A stretch of 64,000 bases of DNA. Source: Bryobacteraceae bacterium (GTDB lineage Bacteria; Acidobacteriota; Terriglobia; Bryobacterales; Bryobacteraceae). The position numbers were made by a program, and so were the translations under genes. How positions within the stretch are numbered: the first letter of the stretch is position 1; every line of letters begins with the position of its first letter. Shown piece after piece: positions 35,591-45,618 of the stretch. The stretch lies in contig JAHDVK010000014.1 in NCBI GenBank assembly GCA_023384675.1, positions 1 through 64,000 of the forward strand. Direction: 5' to 3'. Below the pieces are notes generated by a model. The model had not been told where the DNA came from. It searched no databases and saw only the letters and a program-made list of their open reading frames with translations.

Positions 35591-35916
35591 TATCTCTCTT
35601 CGCTGATTGTAGCCCGCCGGATTGTGAGCGGCCCGGACCCGTTCAGCGCCTGGCGGTAAAGGTCGCCGGTGTTCAGTCCTCCATAGGAGGGCAGGTAGCC
35701 GGCAAGCTTCCTGATAGCCTTCCGCCACTGGCGTGCTTCCCCCTCGGCGTTTCCCTCGCTCCGGTGGTGCAGCGCCACCGCGAAATGGATCAGCGCCTGC
35801 AAAAAGAATCTTTCCCGCCGCGGCGCGGCTGTCCACAACTCTTCCCACGCTTCATGGGCCTCGAAGTACCGGCCGGCTCCAAACAGATCGAGTCCGTGCT
35901 CGAACGGCGTCCTCAC
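35590..35916 (-). CDS. DUF309-family protein
   Basis: A 108-residue all-helical protein with the DUF309 pattern FGAGRYFEAHEAWEELW, where a His-Glu pair lies in the first helix, then FLQALIHFAVALHHRSEGN and an acidic tail. The function of the family is unknown. It is the first gene of the minus-strand set DUF309, BNR protein, hyuB with one- and four-base overlaps. Confidence 0.8.
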   Translation of the reverse strand: MRTPFEHGLDLFGAGRYFEAHEAWEELWTAAPRRERFFLQALIHFAVALHHRSEGNAEGEARQWRKAIRKLAGYLPSYGGLNTGDLYRQALNGSGPLTIRRATISEER

Positions 35917-35936
35917 ACTCGCATAATAGAAGGATC

Positions 35937-36752
35937 ATGCGAGTTTTCGTTCTGGCGCTCACCGCCGCCTCCGTTTTGGCGGCGGCCGACAACACCCTTA
36001 CCGAAGCGGAGAAGGCTGCGGGCTTCCGGTTGCTGTTTGACGGACGCACCATGAATGGCTGGCTGGATCCCGCGAAGCAGAAAGTGCCCGGGGATGCCTG
36101 GATGGTGGAGGACGGCACGCTGCGCACGGTCCTGCACCCGCGCATCACCGAGGATCTTCTCACCAGGGAGGAGTTCGGGGACTTTGAGCTGTTGTTCGAT
36201 TGGCGGCTCGCCGAACGCGCCAACACCGGGCTGAAGTATCGAATTCAGCGTACGGTCTTCGTCGATCACACACGCCGCCAGCCCGGACCCCACGGCTTCG
36301 AAGGCATGCTGGGCCGCGAACTGGCCGGCCGCCTGTCGGACCGGGCACGGCTCGCCGATGGCGCGAAGGGCGAAGTTTATAGTGTGGGCTTCGAGTTTCA
36401 ACTTCTCGACGACGACCGCCACCCCGACGCCCGCCGCGGTCCCGACCGGCAGACCGGCGCGCTCTACTCCATGATCCCTGCTGAACGCAAAGCCGCCCGC
36501 CCGGTGGGCGAGTGGAACTCCTCAAGGCTCGTTGTGCGCGGCGTACGCATCGAGCACTGGGTGAACGGCGTGAAAGTCCTCGAAGGGTCGCTGGACGACG
36601 AGCGGATCAAGGAGGGAGTTGCCCGCCGCTGGGGGCCAGCGCCAGAAATCCGGGACGCGCTCTTAAGCCCCCGCCCCAAAGGACACATCGCGCTCCAGCA
36701 CCATCACGACCCGGTCTGGTTCAGGAACCTCAAGATCCGGGAACTCCGCTGA
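35937..36752 (+). CDS. DUF1080 (3-keto-disaccharide hydrolase-like) secreted protein
   Basis: A 271-residue protein with a signal peptide (MRVFVLALTAASVLAAA). The DUF1080 lectin-like beta-sandwich follows: FRLLFDGRTMNGWLDPAKQK, GDFELLFDWRLAERANTGLK and WNSSRLVVRGVRIEHWVNGV. Members are common in Acidobacteriota and Planctomycetota, and some cleave 3-keto-glycosides. The ATG at 35937 is inferred from the signal peptide. It ends with TGATG, overlapping the next start. Confidence 0.82.
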   Translation: MRVFVLALTAASVLAAADNTLTEAEKAAGFRLLFDGRTMNGWLDPAKQKVPGDAWMVEDGTLRTVLHPRITEDLLTREEFGDFELLFDWRLAERANTGLKYRIQRTVFVDHTRRQPGPHGFEGMLGRELAGRLSDRARLADGAKGEVYSVGFEFQLLDDDRHPDARRGPDRQTGALYSMIPAERKAARPVGEWNSSRLVVRGVRIEHWVNGVKVLEGSLDDERIKEGVARRWGPAPEIRDALLSPRPKGHIALQHHHDPVWFRNLKIRELR

Positions 36753-37162
36753 TGCCCGGCTTCTTCCAGCGTTTTTTCGCCCGCCGTCCCATGCCGGAGC
36801 CGCCGCTGAAGGGTCGGCGGCCCGTAGCGCGCGTGAAGAGCTACACCGCGATGAGCGGCTATGTGTATGAGTACGTCTATCAGGGGTACCGGGAGGCGGC
36901 GGAAACCCGCATCCATGTGTTTCAAGTCTCATCCGACCGCAAGGACTGGTTCGAATACGAAGTGAGCGTACCCGGCCCGGCCCTGGCGGAATGGGAGCGA
37001 ACCAACGCACGGACCCTCAACGAGTCTGAACGCTATGCCGTCGCGAAACTGGCCCTGTTCGCCGCCTTCGACGAACGCGCGGGCCCGCGGGATTTGCGCT
37101 CCGCGCCGGCGTGCGTGGACGCCGTTCGTGTGGCGGCTCTGCTAGACGCGATCGGCCTCTAG
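36752..37162 (+). CDS. Small protein of unknown function
   Basis: A 136-residue protein, basic at the start ([20 protein letters not shown]), then a beta/alpha domain with [20 protein letters not shown] and [20 protein letters not shown]. The family was not recognised. It is translationally coupled to the DUF1080 gene by TGATG and overlaps the convergent malic-enzyme gene by 21 bases. Confidence 0.6.
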   Translation: MPGFFQRFFARRPMPEPPLKGRRPVARVKSYTAMSGYVYEYVYQGYREAAETRIHVFQVSSDRKDWFEYEVSVPGPALAEWERTNARTLNESERYAVAKLALFAAFDERAGPRDLRSAPACVDAVRVAALLDAIGL

Positions 37163-39421
37163 CACGGGTTCGTGCGTCTGCGCCTCTACTACCGCGATCG
37201 CGGCCATGTGGACAATCTCGTTGACGTCCGCGCCCCGCTGCAACACGGCAACCGGTTTCGAGAAGCCCAGCATGATGGGCCCCACCGCTTCGGCGCCGCC
37301 CAGCCGCAGCAGCAGTTTGTAGGCGATGTTGCCCGCTTCGAGCGAAGGCGCAATCAACACGTTCGCCGGCTCCTTCAATGTCGAAAACGGATACTCGGCC
37401 AGCAACTCGGGCGTCACGGCGGTGTCGGCCATAATTTCGCCATCGATCTGCAGCCAGGGGGCGCGCGCCCTCACCAGTTGCGTGGCCCGCTGCACCTTCT
37501 CCGTGAGCGGGTGACGGGTGGAGCCAAAGTTTGAAAAAGAGAGCATCGCCACGCGCGGCTCGATGTTGAAGCCCTTTGCGGCCTCGGCGGTGTTGATGGC
37601 GATTTCCGCAAGATCCTCGGCCGACGGCTCGATGTTCATGGTTGTGTCGGCCAGAAAGTAGATTTGGCCCTTTGGCATGATCAGCATATACATGCCCGCG
37701 AGCCTTTTCACGCCAGGCTTGACCGAGATGATCTCCAGCGCGGGCCGGATTGTTTCAGGATAGTGTTGCGAAACGCCGCCGATGAGCGCTTCGGCATCTC
37801 CGCGGTGCACCATCATGCAGCCGAACCGGGTCGGATCGAGCATCAGCGCGGGGGCCTCGCGCGGGGTCACGCCCTTGCGATGCCGCAAGCGGACAAACTC
37901 CTCGATGTAGTTCTCGCGGCGAGGATCGGTGGCTGGATCCACGATGTCCGCTCCGTGGTCGAAGCGCAAACGCAGCTCGCTGATTCGCGCACGGATCTTC
38001 GCCGGGTCGCCCAGAATCACCGGCCGGGCGATCCGCTCGTCGATCAGGATCTGCGCCGCGCGCAGAATGCGGTCCTGGTCCCCTTCCGGCAGCACCACGC
38101 GCTTCGGTGAGCGCTGCGCTTTGTGGATCGACATGCGCATCACTTCGCGGCTCTTGCCCAGGCGGAATTCGAGCCTTTCGCGATAGATGTCGAGTTCCAG
38201 CGGCTTCTGCGCCACGCCCGTCTCCATGGCGGCCCGCGCCACCGCCGGCGCCACCCAGGTGAGCACGCGGGTGTCGAACGGTTTCGGGATCAGGTATTCG
38301 CGGCCGAAGTCCATGCTCTCCACGCCATAGGCGCGCCGCACCGAATCGGGCACATCCTGCTTGGCCAGGAGCGCCAGCGCATACGTGGCGGCCAGCTTCA
38401 TCTCATCGTTGATCGCCGTGGCGCGCACGTCCAACGCTCCGCGGAAGATGAACGGGAAACCGAGCACATTGTTCACTTGGTTGGGGAAGTCCGAACGCCC
38501 GGTGGCCATGATCACGTCGGGCCGCGCTTCCACAGCAACGTCGTATGGGATCTCGGGGTCGGGGTTCGCCAGCGCGAAGACGATCGGCCGGTCTGCCATC
38601 AGGTGAAGCATTTCGGGCGTAACGCAATTGGCCGACGAGAGTCCGATGAAGACGTCGGCCCCTTTCATGGCGTCCTCGAGCGTGCGGGCTTCGGTGTCGC
38701 GGGCGAACCTCTCCTTGTATTTGTTCATGCCTTTGGTGCGTCCCGCGTGGATCACGCCCTTGGTGTCGCACATCAGGATATTCTCCAGACACGCGCCCAT
38801 TCGAATGTAGTGATCCGCGCAGGAGATCGCCGAGGCGCCCGCCCCGGAGAACACAATGCGCACGTCCTCCAGCCGCTTACCCGCCAGTTCGACGGCATTC
38901 AGGAGCGCGGCGCCAGAGATGATCGCCGTGCCGTGCTGGTCGTCGTGGAAGACGGGAATCTTCAGCGTGCGGCGCAACTCTTCCTCGATCTCAAAACATT
39001 CCGGAGCCTTGATGTCCTCCAGGTTGATGCCGCCGAAGGTCGGTTCGAGCAATTGGCAAGCCCGAATCACTTCGGCCGGATCCTCGGTGGCGAGTTCGAT
39101 GTCGAAAACGTCGATATCCGCAAAGCGCTTGAAGAGGACCCCCTTGCCCTCCATCACTGGCTTGCCGGCGGCGGGGCCGATGTTGCCAAGCCCTAAAACG
39201 GCGGTCCCATTCGAAACCACTGCCACCAGGTTGCCTTTGGCGGTGTATTGATAGACCTTGGCAGGGTCTTCATGGATTTCGAGGCACGGCACGGCGACGC
39301 CGGGCGTGTAGGCGAGCGAGAGGTCAAGTTGCGTGCGGCACGGCTTGGTGGGCGTGACCGAGACCTTTCCTGCCGGTTCAGAGGAATGATAAGCGAGGGC
39401 TTCTTCTTTACGGATCAGCAT
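37142..39421 (-). CDS. maeB: Malic enzyme fused to phosphotransacetylase-like domain
   Basis: A 759-residue MaeB-type enzyme. Residues about 1-420 form the malic domain ([27 protein letters not shown]-like [58 protein letters not shown]) that oxidises malate to pyruvate with NADP. Residues about 430-759 form the phosphate-acetyltransferase-like domain, which is regulatory in known MaeB proteins. The gene starts behind a strong GGAGG site. It overlaps the small gene at its 3' end by 21 bases. Confidence 0.92.
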   Translation of the reverse strand: MLIRKEEALAYHSSEPAGKVSVTPTKPCRTQLDLSLAYTPGVAVPCLEIHEDPAKVYQYTAKGNLVAVVSNGTAVLGLGNIGPAAGKPVMEGKGVLFKRFADIDVFDIELATEDPAEVIRACQLLEPTFGGINLEDIKAPECFEIEEELRRTLKIPVFHDDQHGTAIISGAALLNAVELAGKRLEDVRIVFSGAGASAISCADHYIRMGACLENILMCDTKGVIHAGRTKGMNKYKERFARDTEARTLEDAMKGADVFIGLSSANCVTPEMLHLMADRPIVFALANPDPEIPYDVAVEARPDVIMATGRSDFPNQVNNVLGFPFIFRGALDVRATAINDEMKLAATYALALLAKQDVPDSVRRAYGVESMDFGREYLIPKPFDTRVLTWVAPAVARAAMETGVAQKPLELDIYRERLEFRLGKSREVMRMSIHKAQRSPKRVVLPEGDQDRILRAAQILIDERIARPVILGDPAKIRARISELRLRFDHGADIVDPATDPRRENYIEEFVRLRHRKGVTPREAPALMLDPTRFGCMMVHRGDAEALIGGVSQHYPETIRPALEIISVKPGVKRLAGMYMLIMPKGQIYFLADTTMNIEPSAEDLAEIAINTAEAAKGFNIEPRVAMLSFSNFGSTRHPLTEKVQRATQLVRARAPWLQIDGEIMADTAVTPELLAEYPFSTLKEPANVLIAPSLEAGNIAYKLLLRLGGAEAVGPIMLGFSKPVAVLQRGADVNEIVHMAAIAVVEAQTHEPVLEADRV

Positions 39422-39495
39422 ACCGGGATCCTTTCCTCCTTTGTTCTATAACTTTTGGCGGAGAATGGGAAGCCCTACCCACGGGGAAGTGGTGG

Positions 39496-39524
39496 TTGCC
39501 CGGCCGGGTTAAGCAAGGTAGGAT
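39496..39524 (+). promoter_or_regulatory. Candidate housekeeping promoter for tRNA-Pro
   Basis: TTGCCC (39496-39501) and TAGGAT (39519-39524) are separated by exactly 17 bases and end about 20 bases before the tRNA-Pro gene. Spacing and position fit a sigma-70-type promoter. Confidence 0.45.
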
Positions 39525-39544
39525 AGAGAGGTCGGCATTTCGTT

Positions 39545-39621
<77 letters not shown>

Positions 39622-39661
39622 TTTCCCTCCCTTTTCTCCAAGATCCGCGAATCAACCCTTA

Positions 39662-39670
39662 TGCTATACT
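39662..39670 (+). promoter_or_regulatory. Candidate extended -10 promoter before tRNA-Gly
   Basis: TGC-TATACT matches an extended -10 element about 71 bases before the tRNA-Gly gene. No clear -35 is visible, so tRNA-Gly may instead be co-transcribed with tRNA-Pro. Confidence 0.35.
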
Positions 39671-39741
39671 GTCATCGCTGCGGAGCCATCGCGGTTGTTG
39701 CCCGGCGGAACCTCGCGGCAGACCAGGCACCTTCAGACTGA

Positions 39742-39816
<75 letters not shown>

Positions 39817-39853
39817 GACTTTCTAACGCTGTGCGCGACCGAATCCGGTCCGA

Positions 39854-41092
39854 TCAGCCTCCTACGGAGGCTTCCTCCCGCCGATAGCGCCGCTCCACGT
39901 AGTCGTTCAGCATGTCTGTGAACTCGGCGACGATGTGGTCGCCGCGCAGCGTCTTCACCAGTTTTCCATCGACATAGACGGGCGCCACGGGCTCCTCGAA
40001 CGTGCCAGGCAGGGAGATCCCGATGTTCGCGTGCTTGGACTCGCCGGGTCCGTTTACCACGCAGCCCATCACCGCCACCTTCATTTCCTCCACGCCGGGG
40101 TGCGTCGCCTTCCAGGCCGGCATTTTGTCGCGCAAATAGGTCTGGATCTGGTCGGCCATCTCCTGGAAGAACGTGGACGTGGTGCGTCCGCATCCGGGGC
40201 AGGCGGCCACCTGCGGCGTGAAACTGCGAATGCCCAGAGCCTGCAGAATCTGCTGGCAGACGATCACCTCCTCGGTGCGGTCGCCATTGGGCAGCGGTGT
40301 GAGCGAAGCGCGGATCGTGTCGCCGATCCCCTCCTGCAGCAGCACGGAAAGCGCGGCGGTGGTGGCGACTACGCCCTTCGACCCCATCCCGGCCTCGGTC
40401 AGGCCTAGGTGCAGCGGGTAATCGCATTCCGCGGCCAGCATCCGGTACACATCGATCAGATCCTGAACGCCGGAAACCTTTGCGCTGATGATGATCCGGT
40501 CATGCGGCAGGCCATACAATTCGGCGAGGCGCGCGGATTCAAGCGCCGAAACCACGATGCAGCGCTTCGTGACATCCGCCGCATCCAGTGGATTCGGACT
40601 CTCGGCGTTCTCGTCCATCATGCGAGTCAATAGCGCTCCGTCGAGCGAACCCCAATTCACGCCGATACGGACCGGCTTGTTGTATTCGATCGCCGCTTCG
40701 ATCATAGTCCGGTAATTCTCGTCGGTCTTCCTTCCGATGCTCACATTCCCCGGGTTAATTCGATATTTATCTAGAGCCATCGCGCAATCGCGATATTTCT
40801 TCAATAAAATGTGTCCATTGTAATGAAAATCGCCGGCAATCGGAACGCGCACTCCAAATGCGTTAAGCGTTTCGATAATCTTCGGCACAGCGCGCGCGGC
40901 TTCCTCGGTGTTTACCGTGATGCGGACGATCTCCGAACCCGCCTGCGCCAGCGCTGTGACCTGATTGACAGTCGCGGCAATATCCACCGTGTCGGTGTTC
41001 GTCATGGACTGTACGACAACAGGATGCGCGCTGCCGACCATCACATTGCCCACCTTCACTGCCACACTCTGCCTGCGCTGTATGTTCGCCAT
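39854..41092 (-). CDS. ispG: 4-hydroxy-3-methylbut-2-enyl diphosphate synthase
   Basis: A 412-residue iron-sulfur enzyme of the MEP isoprenoid pathway, converting MEcPP to HMBPP. The N-terminal TIM-barrel segments ([40 protein letters not shown]) and the C-terminal cluster region ([31 protein letters not shown]) are intact. A start eight codons further out exists, but the Met at 41092 has GGGAGG just upstream. The gene faces the tRNA pair. Confidence 0.95.
   Translation of the reverse strand: MANIQRRQSVAVKVGNVMVGSAHPVVVQSMTNTDTVDIAATVNQVTALAQAGSEIVRITVNTEEAARAVPKIIETLNAFGVRVPIAGDFHYNGHILLKKYRDCAMALDKYRINPGNVSIGRKTDENYRTMIEAAIEYNKPVRIGVNWGSLDGALLTRMMDENAESPNPLDAADVTKRCIVVSALESARLAELYGLPHDRIIISAKVSGVQDLIDVYRMLAAECDYPLHLGLTEAGMGSKGVVATTAALSVLLQEGIGDTIRASLTPLPNGDRTEEVIVCQQILQALGIRSFTPQVAACPGCGRTTSTFFQEMADQIQTYLRDKMPAWKATHPGVEEMKVAVMGCVVNGPGESKHANIGISLPGTFEEPVAPVYVDGKLVKTLRGDHIVAEFTDMLNDYVERRYRREEASVGG
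39856..39872. terminator. Possible shared terminator hairpin at the ispG stop
   Basis: AGCCTCC and GGAGGCT form a 7-bp stem around TAC, spanning the ispG stop codon and lying 40 bases behind tRNA-Gly. There is no clear T-run on either strand, so its activity as a terminator is doubtful. Confidence 0.25.
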
Positions 41093-41171
41093 GAAGCCTC
41101 CCGGGAGAACCTTCATTCTAGCAAGATCGAACGGTAAACAAATAAGTTTGCCCCGTCATCAGTATTTGGTA

Positions 41172-41200
41172 TTGGCGGAGGACAAATTAAGGTTTATCAT
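41172..41200 (+). promoter_or_regulatory. Candidate promoter for the receiver-like gene
   Basis: TTGGCG (41172-41177) and TATCAT (41195-41200) are 17 bases apart in an AT-rich patch. Transcription from here would give a leader of about 95 bases. The leader contains ACCTCCG, which could pair with the GGAGGG ribosome-binding site at 41291-41296. Confidence 0.45.
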
Positions 41201-41301
41201 AGGAATGTATGGTGGCGTGGTTGGGACCCGCGGCACTGGTATTCTCCACGCTGAGTTCGAGCACCTCCGAGTGTCAGCACAGACCCTAGAGGAGGGACCT
41301 G

Positions 41302-41670
41302 ATGAGAGACTCGACCTCCCGAGTCACTAAAGCGTACCTCGCCGGATTGGATGAAACTCTCTCTGCGGAGTTGGTTCGCGTCCTCAAAGCCACTTCCTGT
41401 GAACTGACCGAGAATCCCGCTCAGGCGCAAATCGTCTTCTGCCCCTGGCAGGCCCAAGCCTTTAAGGAAGCGGCTGCGCGTTTCGGCCACCTGCCCGTGG
41501 TGGTGGTCAGCCGCCTCCCCGAAGTGCAAGGCTGGCTTGATGCCCTCGAGGCCGGGGCGGCTGACTATTGCGCCTCGCCTTTCGAGGCAGTGCAGATGAA
41601 GTGGTTGCTGGAGACCCACGTACTCCAGTGCAACCGGAAGAACCGGAAGTCAAAGAGCGCGGCTGCCTGA
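41302..41670 (+). CDS. Receiver-like protein lacking the phospho-acceptor Asp
   Basis: A 122-residue single domain with a CheY-like alternating pattern: VTKAYLAGLDETLSAELVRV, QIVFCPW, LPVVVVSRLPEVQGWLDALE and GAADYCASPFEAVQMKWLLE. The last two match the T/S-K end of receivers. Where the phosphorylated Asp should stand (end of strand 3) the sequence is IVFCPW, so it would not be phosphorylated normally. It has a strong GGAGGG site five bases before the ATG. It may be a constitutive or ligand-controlled pseudo-receiver. Confidence 0.65.
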   Translation: MRDSTSRVTKAYLAGLDETLSAELVRVLKATSCELTENPAQAQIVFCPWQAQAFKEAAARFGHLPVVVVSRLPEVQGWLDALEAGAADYCASPFEAVQMKWLLETHVLQCNRKNRKSKSAAA

Positions 41671-41833
41671 AAGCGCGGCCGAGCTCTCCCTCCCGAAACC
41701 TGCAATCAACAAACAGCATCCATGAGACAGCGGGTGGAGTCTGCGCAACCCCCTGATATACTTGAATCTGGAGAGGGCTCTTCGTTTGGCTGTGAACTGG
41801 AGACAATTCGGCCGTCTGGCCGTGCATACACAA

Positions 41834-42808
41834 ATGCTGCCCGTGCTCGAAAGCGGTGAGGAGACCCTCGTCGGCGGGCAGGCCGTGATGGAAGGCGTCA
41901 TGATGCGCACACCGCACAGCTATTGCACGGCGGTGCGCAAGGCCGACGGCTCGATGGTCACCGAGGAGGCGCCGCTGGCGCGCGTTTCCGAGAAGTACCG
42001 GATGTTCAAGTATCCGATCCTCCGCGGCGTGGGCACGCTGGGGCAGGCCATGTGGCTCGGCGTGAAGGCGCTGCGCTTTTCGGCCAACGTCGCCGCGGCG
42101 GACGCCGCCGAACAGGAAGCCCGGGAAAAGGGAGAGGCCCACGAGCCTGGCAAGAAGGTCTCCGGCGAAATCCCCGGCTGGGCCATGGCGCTCAACCTCG
42201 TGTTTTCTTTCGCCTTCTTCATCTTCCTCTACAAATTCGTCCCGCTGGTTCTCACCACGCAGCTCGAGCAGCGCTTTCCCGGCATCGAGAATCCCATCGC
42301 CTTCAACCTGGTGGACGGCGTCATCCGGCTGGTGATCTTTCTGGCCTTTCTGTGGATGATCTCGCTGTGGGCCGACATCCGCCGAGTCTTCGAATTCCAC
42401 GGAGCCGAGCACAAGGTGGTCTTCAATTTCGAATCGGGCCAGCCGCTGACCGTAGAGAACGCCCAGAAGTTCGTCACCTTCCATCCCCGCTGCGGCACGA
42501 GCTTTTTGCTGGTCGTGATGCTGGTATCCATCGTTGTCTACGCGGTGATCCCGGCCAACACATTCATGGCCAAGATGGCGCTCCGCGTGCTGGCGCTGCC
42601 GCTGATCATGGGTCTGAGTTACGAGATGATCCGCTTCGCCGCCAAACGCCGCGCCAGCCTGATGGCCCTGCTCACCGCTCCGGGGCTCTGGCTGCAGCGG
42701 ATCACCACCAAGCCCCCGGCGGACGATCAGACCGAAGTGGCGATTCACGCCTTGGAAGGCGCCATGGAACTGGAGAAGACGCACGGCGGCGAACTCGTGA
42801 TCGCCTAA
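41834..42808 (+). CDS. DUF1385 membrane protein
   Basis: A protein of 324 residues from ATG 41834. It has the DUF1385 signature VGGQAVMEGVMMRTPHSYCT and several membrane helices (LNLVFSFAFFIFLYKFVPLV, GVIRLVIFLAFLWMISLWAD, FLLVVMLVSIVVYAVIPANT). The conserved metal-like motif FHGAEHKVVFNFE is present. In many bacteria the family sits beside prfA and prmC, as here, but its role is unknown. Upstream starts (TTG 41762, GTG 41792 or 41822) would add up to 24 residues and cannot be excluded. Confidence 0.82.
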   Translation: MLPVLESGEETLVGGQAVMEGVMMRTPHSYCTAVRKADGSMVTEEAPLARVSEKYRMFKYPILRGVGTLGQAMWLGVKALRFSANVAAADAAEQEAREKGEAHEPGKKVSGEIPGWAMALNLVFSFAFFIFLYKFVPLVLTTQLEQRFPGIENPIAFNLVDGVIRLVIFLAFLWMISLWADIRRVFEFHGAEHKVVFNFESGQPLTVENAQKFVTFHPRCGTSFLLVVMLVSIVVYAVIPANTFMAKMALRVLALPLIMGLSYEMIRFAAKRRASLMALLTAPGLWLQRITTKPPADDQTEVAIHALEGAMELEKTHGGELVIA

Positions 42809-42832
42809 GCGGCGGTCCTTTTCGAACAGGAT

Positions 42833-43921
42833 ATGGAATTCACCCGTCAGTTGGACGACGTCGAGAGACGCTATGAGGAGTTGACCGCGCAGCTCGGCGA
42901 CGAGAGCGTGGTGAACGACCAGGACAAGTATCGCCTTACCGCCAAAGCCCAGCGCAGTCTCGAGGAGATCGTCGAAGCCTACCGCGAATACAAACGCATG
43001 GCCGATTCCCTGGAACAGGCCTATGGCATGCGCACTGAAAGCGATGCTGAGTTGAGGCAAATGGCCGAGGACGAGATCGCCCAACTCGAGCCCCGCGTGG
43101 GCGCCCAGGTGGAGCAGCTCCGCTTCCTCCTGCTGCCCAAGGATCCGAACGATGAAAAGGACGTCCTGCTCGAAATCCGCGCCGGCGCGGGCGGCGACGA
43201 GGCCAGCCTGTTCGCCCTCGAAGTCTTCCGGATGTATTCGCGCTACGCCGAGGGCCGACGATGGAAAGTGGAGCTCACCTCGATGAGCGAATCCGGCGCG
43301 GGCGGCGCCAAGGAAGTGATCGCGCTCATCAGCGGCAACAAGGTCTATTCCCGGCTCAAGTACGAAAGCGGCGTTCACCGCGTGCAGCGCGTCCCGGTCA
43401 CCGAACAACAAGGCCGCATTCACACCTCCACCGTGACTGTCGCCGTGCTGCCCGAGGCCGACGACGTCGAGGTCAAAATCGACCCCAAGGAACTGCGCAT
43501 CGACACCTTCTGCTCCTCCGGACCCGGGGGCCAGAGCGTGAACACCACCTATTCGGCCGTCCGCATCACCCACCTGCCCACGGGTCTCGTGGTCAGTTGC
43601 CAGGACGAGAAATCGCAGATCAAGAATCGCGCCAAGGCCGAACGCGTGCTCCGTTCGCGGCTCTACGAGATCGAACTCGAAAAGCAGATGCAGGCCATCG
43701 GAGCCGACCGCCGCAGCCAGGTAGGCACGGGCGACCGCAGCGAAAAGATCCGCACCTACAACTTCAAGGAAAACCGCGTCACCGACCACCGCATCGGCCT
43801 CACGCTGCATCAACTCGACCGCATGATGGAAGGCGAGATCGATGAATTGCTGGACGCCTGCACCAGCTACTACAACGCCCAGAAGCTCAAGGAACAGGCG
43901 CAAGGCCAGGCGGTGGCCTGA
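42833..43921 (+). CDS. prfA: Peptide chain release factor 1
   Basis: A 362-residue release factor that ends translation at UAG and UAA. The codon-recognition tripeptide is PVT, in [17 protein letters not shown], where many RF1 proteins have PAT. The catalytic GGQ motif is G232-G233-Q234 ([12 protein letters not shown]), whose Gln is the target of PrmC, encoded next. The gene lies 24 bases behind DUF1385 and 15 bases before prmC. Confidence 0.95.
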   Translation: MEFTRQLDDVERRYEELTAQLGDESVVNDQDKYRLTAKAQRSLEEIVEAYREYKRMADSLEQAYGMRTESDAELRQMAEDEIAQLEPRVGAQVEQLRFLLLPKDPNDEKDVLLEIRAGAGGDEASLFALEVFRMYSRYAEGRRWKVELTSMSESGAGGAKEVIALISGNKVYSRLKYESGVHRVQRVPVTEQQGRIHTSTVTVAVLPEADDVEVKIDPKELRIDTFCSSGPGGQSVNTTYSAVRITHLPTGLVVSCQDEKSQIKNRAKAERVLRSRLYEIELEKQMQAIGADRRSQVGTGDRSEKIRTYNFKENRVTDHRIGLTLHQLDRMMEGEIDELLDACTSYYNAQKLKEQAQGQAVA

Positions 43922-43936
43922 GAAGGAGTCCGGCCG

Positions 43937-44794
43937 GTGACTCTGGGCACGGCTCTGCGGCAAGGCCAGCAACTGCTGGCCCAAGGCGGAGTGGCCGAGC
44001 CGCGATTGACCGCCGAAGTCCTGCTGTGCCACGCTCTGCGGCGCGAGAAGATTTACCTCTACTCCCACCCCGAGCACGAACTTTCCACGATCGAGTGGCT
44101 CCACTATGGCCGCTATCTTCATGAACGGCTGAAGGGAAAACCGACGCAGCACATCACCCGGCGGCAGGAGTTCTTCGGGCGCGAGTTTGCCGTCAGCGCC
44201 GAGGTGCTGATCCCCAGGCCGGAAACCGAGCATGTCGTCGAACGAGCGGCGCGAGTGGCCCCGGATGCGGCACGGATCCTGGACATTGGCACGGGCTCCG
44301 GCGCCCTGGCGGTGACGTTGGCTCTCGAGCACGTGCGGGAACTGGCCGTCGCCACCGACATCAGCGCGGGCGCATTGCGGGTGGCCCGCGAGAATGCACG
44401 CCGGCACGGCGCGGCGGTGGCTTTCGTGCATACCGATCTCGCCGCGGGTCTTTGCGGCCCGTTTGACTTGATCGTCTCGAACCCGCCGTATATTCCGGAG
44501 GCCGAAATCCCCCATTTGCAGCACGAGGTGCGGGATTGGGAGCCCCGGGTGGCGCTTGCGGGGGGCGCCGATGGCGCCGAACCCTACCGCCGCATCGCCC
44601 CCGAGGCCGAGCGCCTTCTGCGCCCCGGCGGGTGGCTGGTGTTCGAGATCGGTTTTCAGATCGAGGCGGCCGTGCGTGCGGTCTTCGGCCCGTGCTGGCG
44701 CGATGTCGAGACCGGTTACGACCTTGCAGGCCTGCCCCGCGTGATGTCGGCGCGCTACGAACCGGGGCAGAGGGGGACGAAATGCGAATCCTGA
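43937..44794 (+). CDS. prmC: Release-factor glutamine methyltransferase
   Basis: A 285-residue SAM-dependent methyltransferase (HemK/PrmC) that methylates the GGQ glutamine of release factors. It has the N-terminal helical domain, the SAM motif ILDIGTGSGALAVTLALEHV and the catalytic NPPY in LIVSNPPYIPEAEI. GTG start at 43937 with AGAAGGAG eight bases before it. The 3' end overlaps the TPR gene by 13 bases. Confidence 0.93.
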   Translation: MTLGTALRQGQQLLAQGGVAEPRLTAEVLLCHALRREKIYLYSHPEHELSTIEWLHYGRYLHERLKGKPTQHITRRQEFFGREFAVSAEVLIPRPETEHVVERAARVAPDAARILDIGTGSGALAVTLALEHVRELAVATDISAGALRVARENARRHGAAVAFVHTDLAAGLCGPFDLIVSNPPYIPEAEIPHLQHEVRDWEPRVALAGGADGAEPYRRIAPEAERLLRPGGWLVFEIGFQIEAAVRAVFGPCWRDVETGYDLAGLPRVMSARYEPGQRGTKCES

Positions 44795-45618
44795 TACTGA
44801 TGCTGATCGCGGCGGGCCTCTGCTTCGGTGACGTGGCAAGCGCGCGGGCCCGCTACGAGCGCACCGATTATGCCGGCGCGCTGAAGTTACTCACCGGCGC
44901 CCCCGCGTCAGCGGACACCCTGTTGCTCACCGGCCAATGCCATTACCACTTGCGCGACTACCGTAAGGCCATCGACGCGCTCGAACGCGCCGAGAAGGCC
45001 GCGCCCAGAGATGCGGCTGTCCTCCACTGGCTCGGCCGGGCCTGGGGGCGGCGCGCCGAATCGGCAAACCCCTTCCAGGCGCCCGGTTTCGCGGTGCGGG
45101 CGCGCAAGGCTTTCGAGCAGGCGGTGGCGCTCGATCCGGCCCGGGAAGAGGCTGTCAGCGACCTGATCGAATACTACCTGGAAGCTCCCGGCTTCCTGGG
45201 CGGGGGCGTCGACAAGGCCCTTGCGCTCGCGGATAAAGAGCTAAAAACGCGAAATTTGGCTCAGTTTCACTACGTTTTGGCGCAAATTTCGCGCAAACGA
45301 AAGCAGGATGATGCGGCGGAACGCGAACTTCGCCGCGCAGCGGAACTCGACCCCTCTTCTGCGGGCCGGCTTGCGGATCTGGCGCTGTTCATTGCGCGGC
45401 GCGGGCGGCTTTCCGAAGCGGAACGGTTGCTCGCGACAGCCGCCAGGCTGGAGCCCAAGGCCCCAGGCTGGCGCTTCACTCTGGCGCAGATGTACGTGGA
45501 AGCAAACGTAAAGTTCTCCGAGGCCCGGCGGCTGCTGGAGGAATATCTCAAGCTGCCGCTAACGCCGGACGATCCACCCCGCGTGGAGGCAGAGGCTTTG
45601 TTGCGGAGGATTCGCTAG
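44782..45618 (+). CDS. TPR-repeat secreted protein
   Basis: A 278-residue protein with a signal peptide (MRILILMLIAAGLCFGDVAS) and about six TPR-like helical pairs, such as TLLLTGQCHYHLRDYRKAID and QDDAAERELRRAAELDPSSA. It is probably a periplasmic scaffold. The start overlaps prmC by 13 bases, so it is the last gene of the DUF1385-prfA-prmC run. It converges with the sulfatase gene, overlapping by four bases. Confidence 0.78.
   Translation: MRILILMLIAAGLCFGDVASARARYERTDYAGALKLLTGAPASADTLLLTGQCHYHLRDYRKAIDALERAEKAAPRDAAVLHWLGRAWGRRAESANPFQAPGFAVRARKAFEQAVALDPAREEAVSDLIEYYLEAPGFLGGGVDKALALADKELKTRNLAQFHYVLAQISRKRKQDDAAERELRRAAELDPSSAGRLADLALFIARRGRLSEAERLLATAARLEPKAPGWRFTLAQMYVEANVKFSEARRLLEEYLKLPLTPDDPPRVEAEALLRRIR

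Noticed and set aside
41507-44839. A 1110-codon open frame on the minus strand
   Set aside because: It lies antisense to DUF1385, prfA and prmC, whose products are clearly recognisable. Long antisense frames are common in GC-rich DNA.
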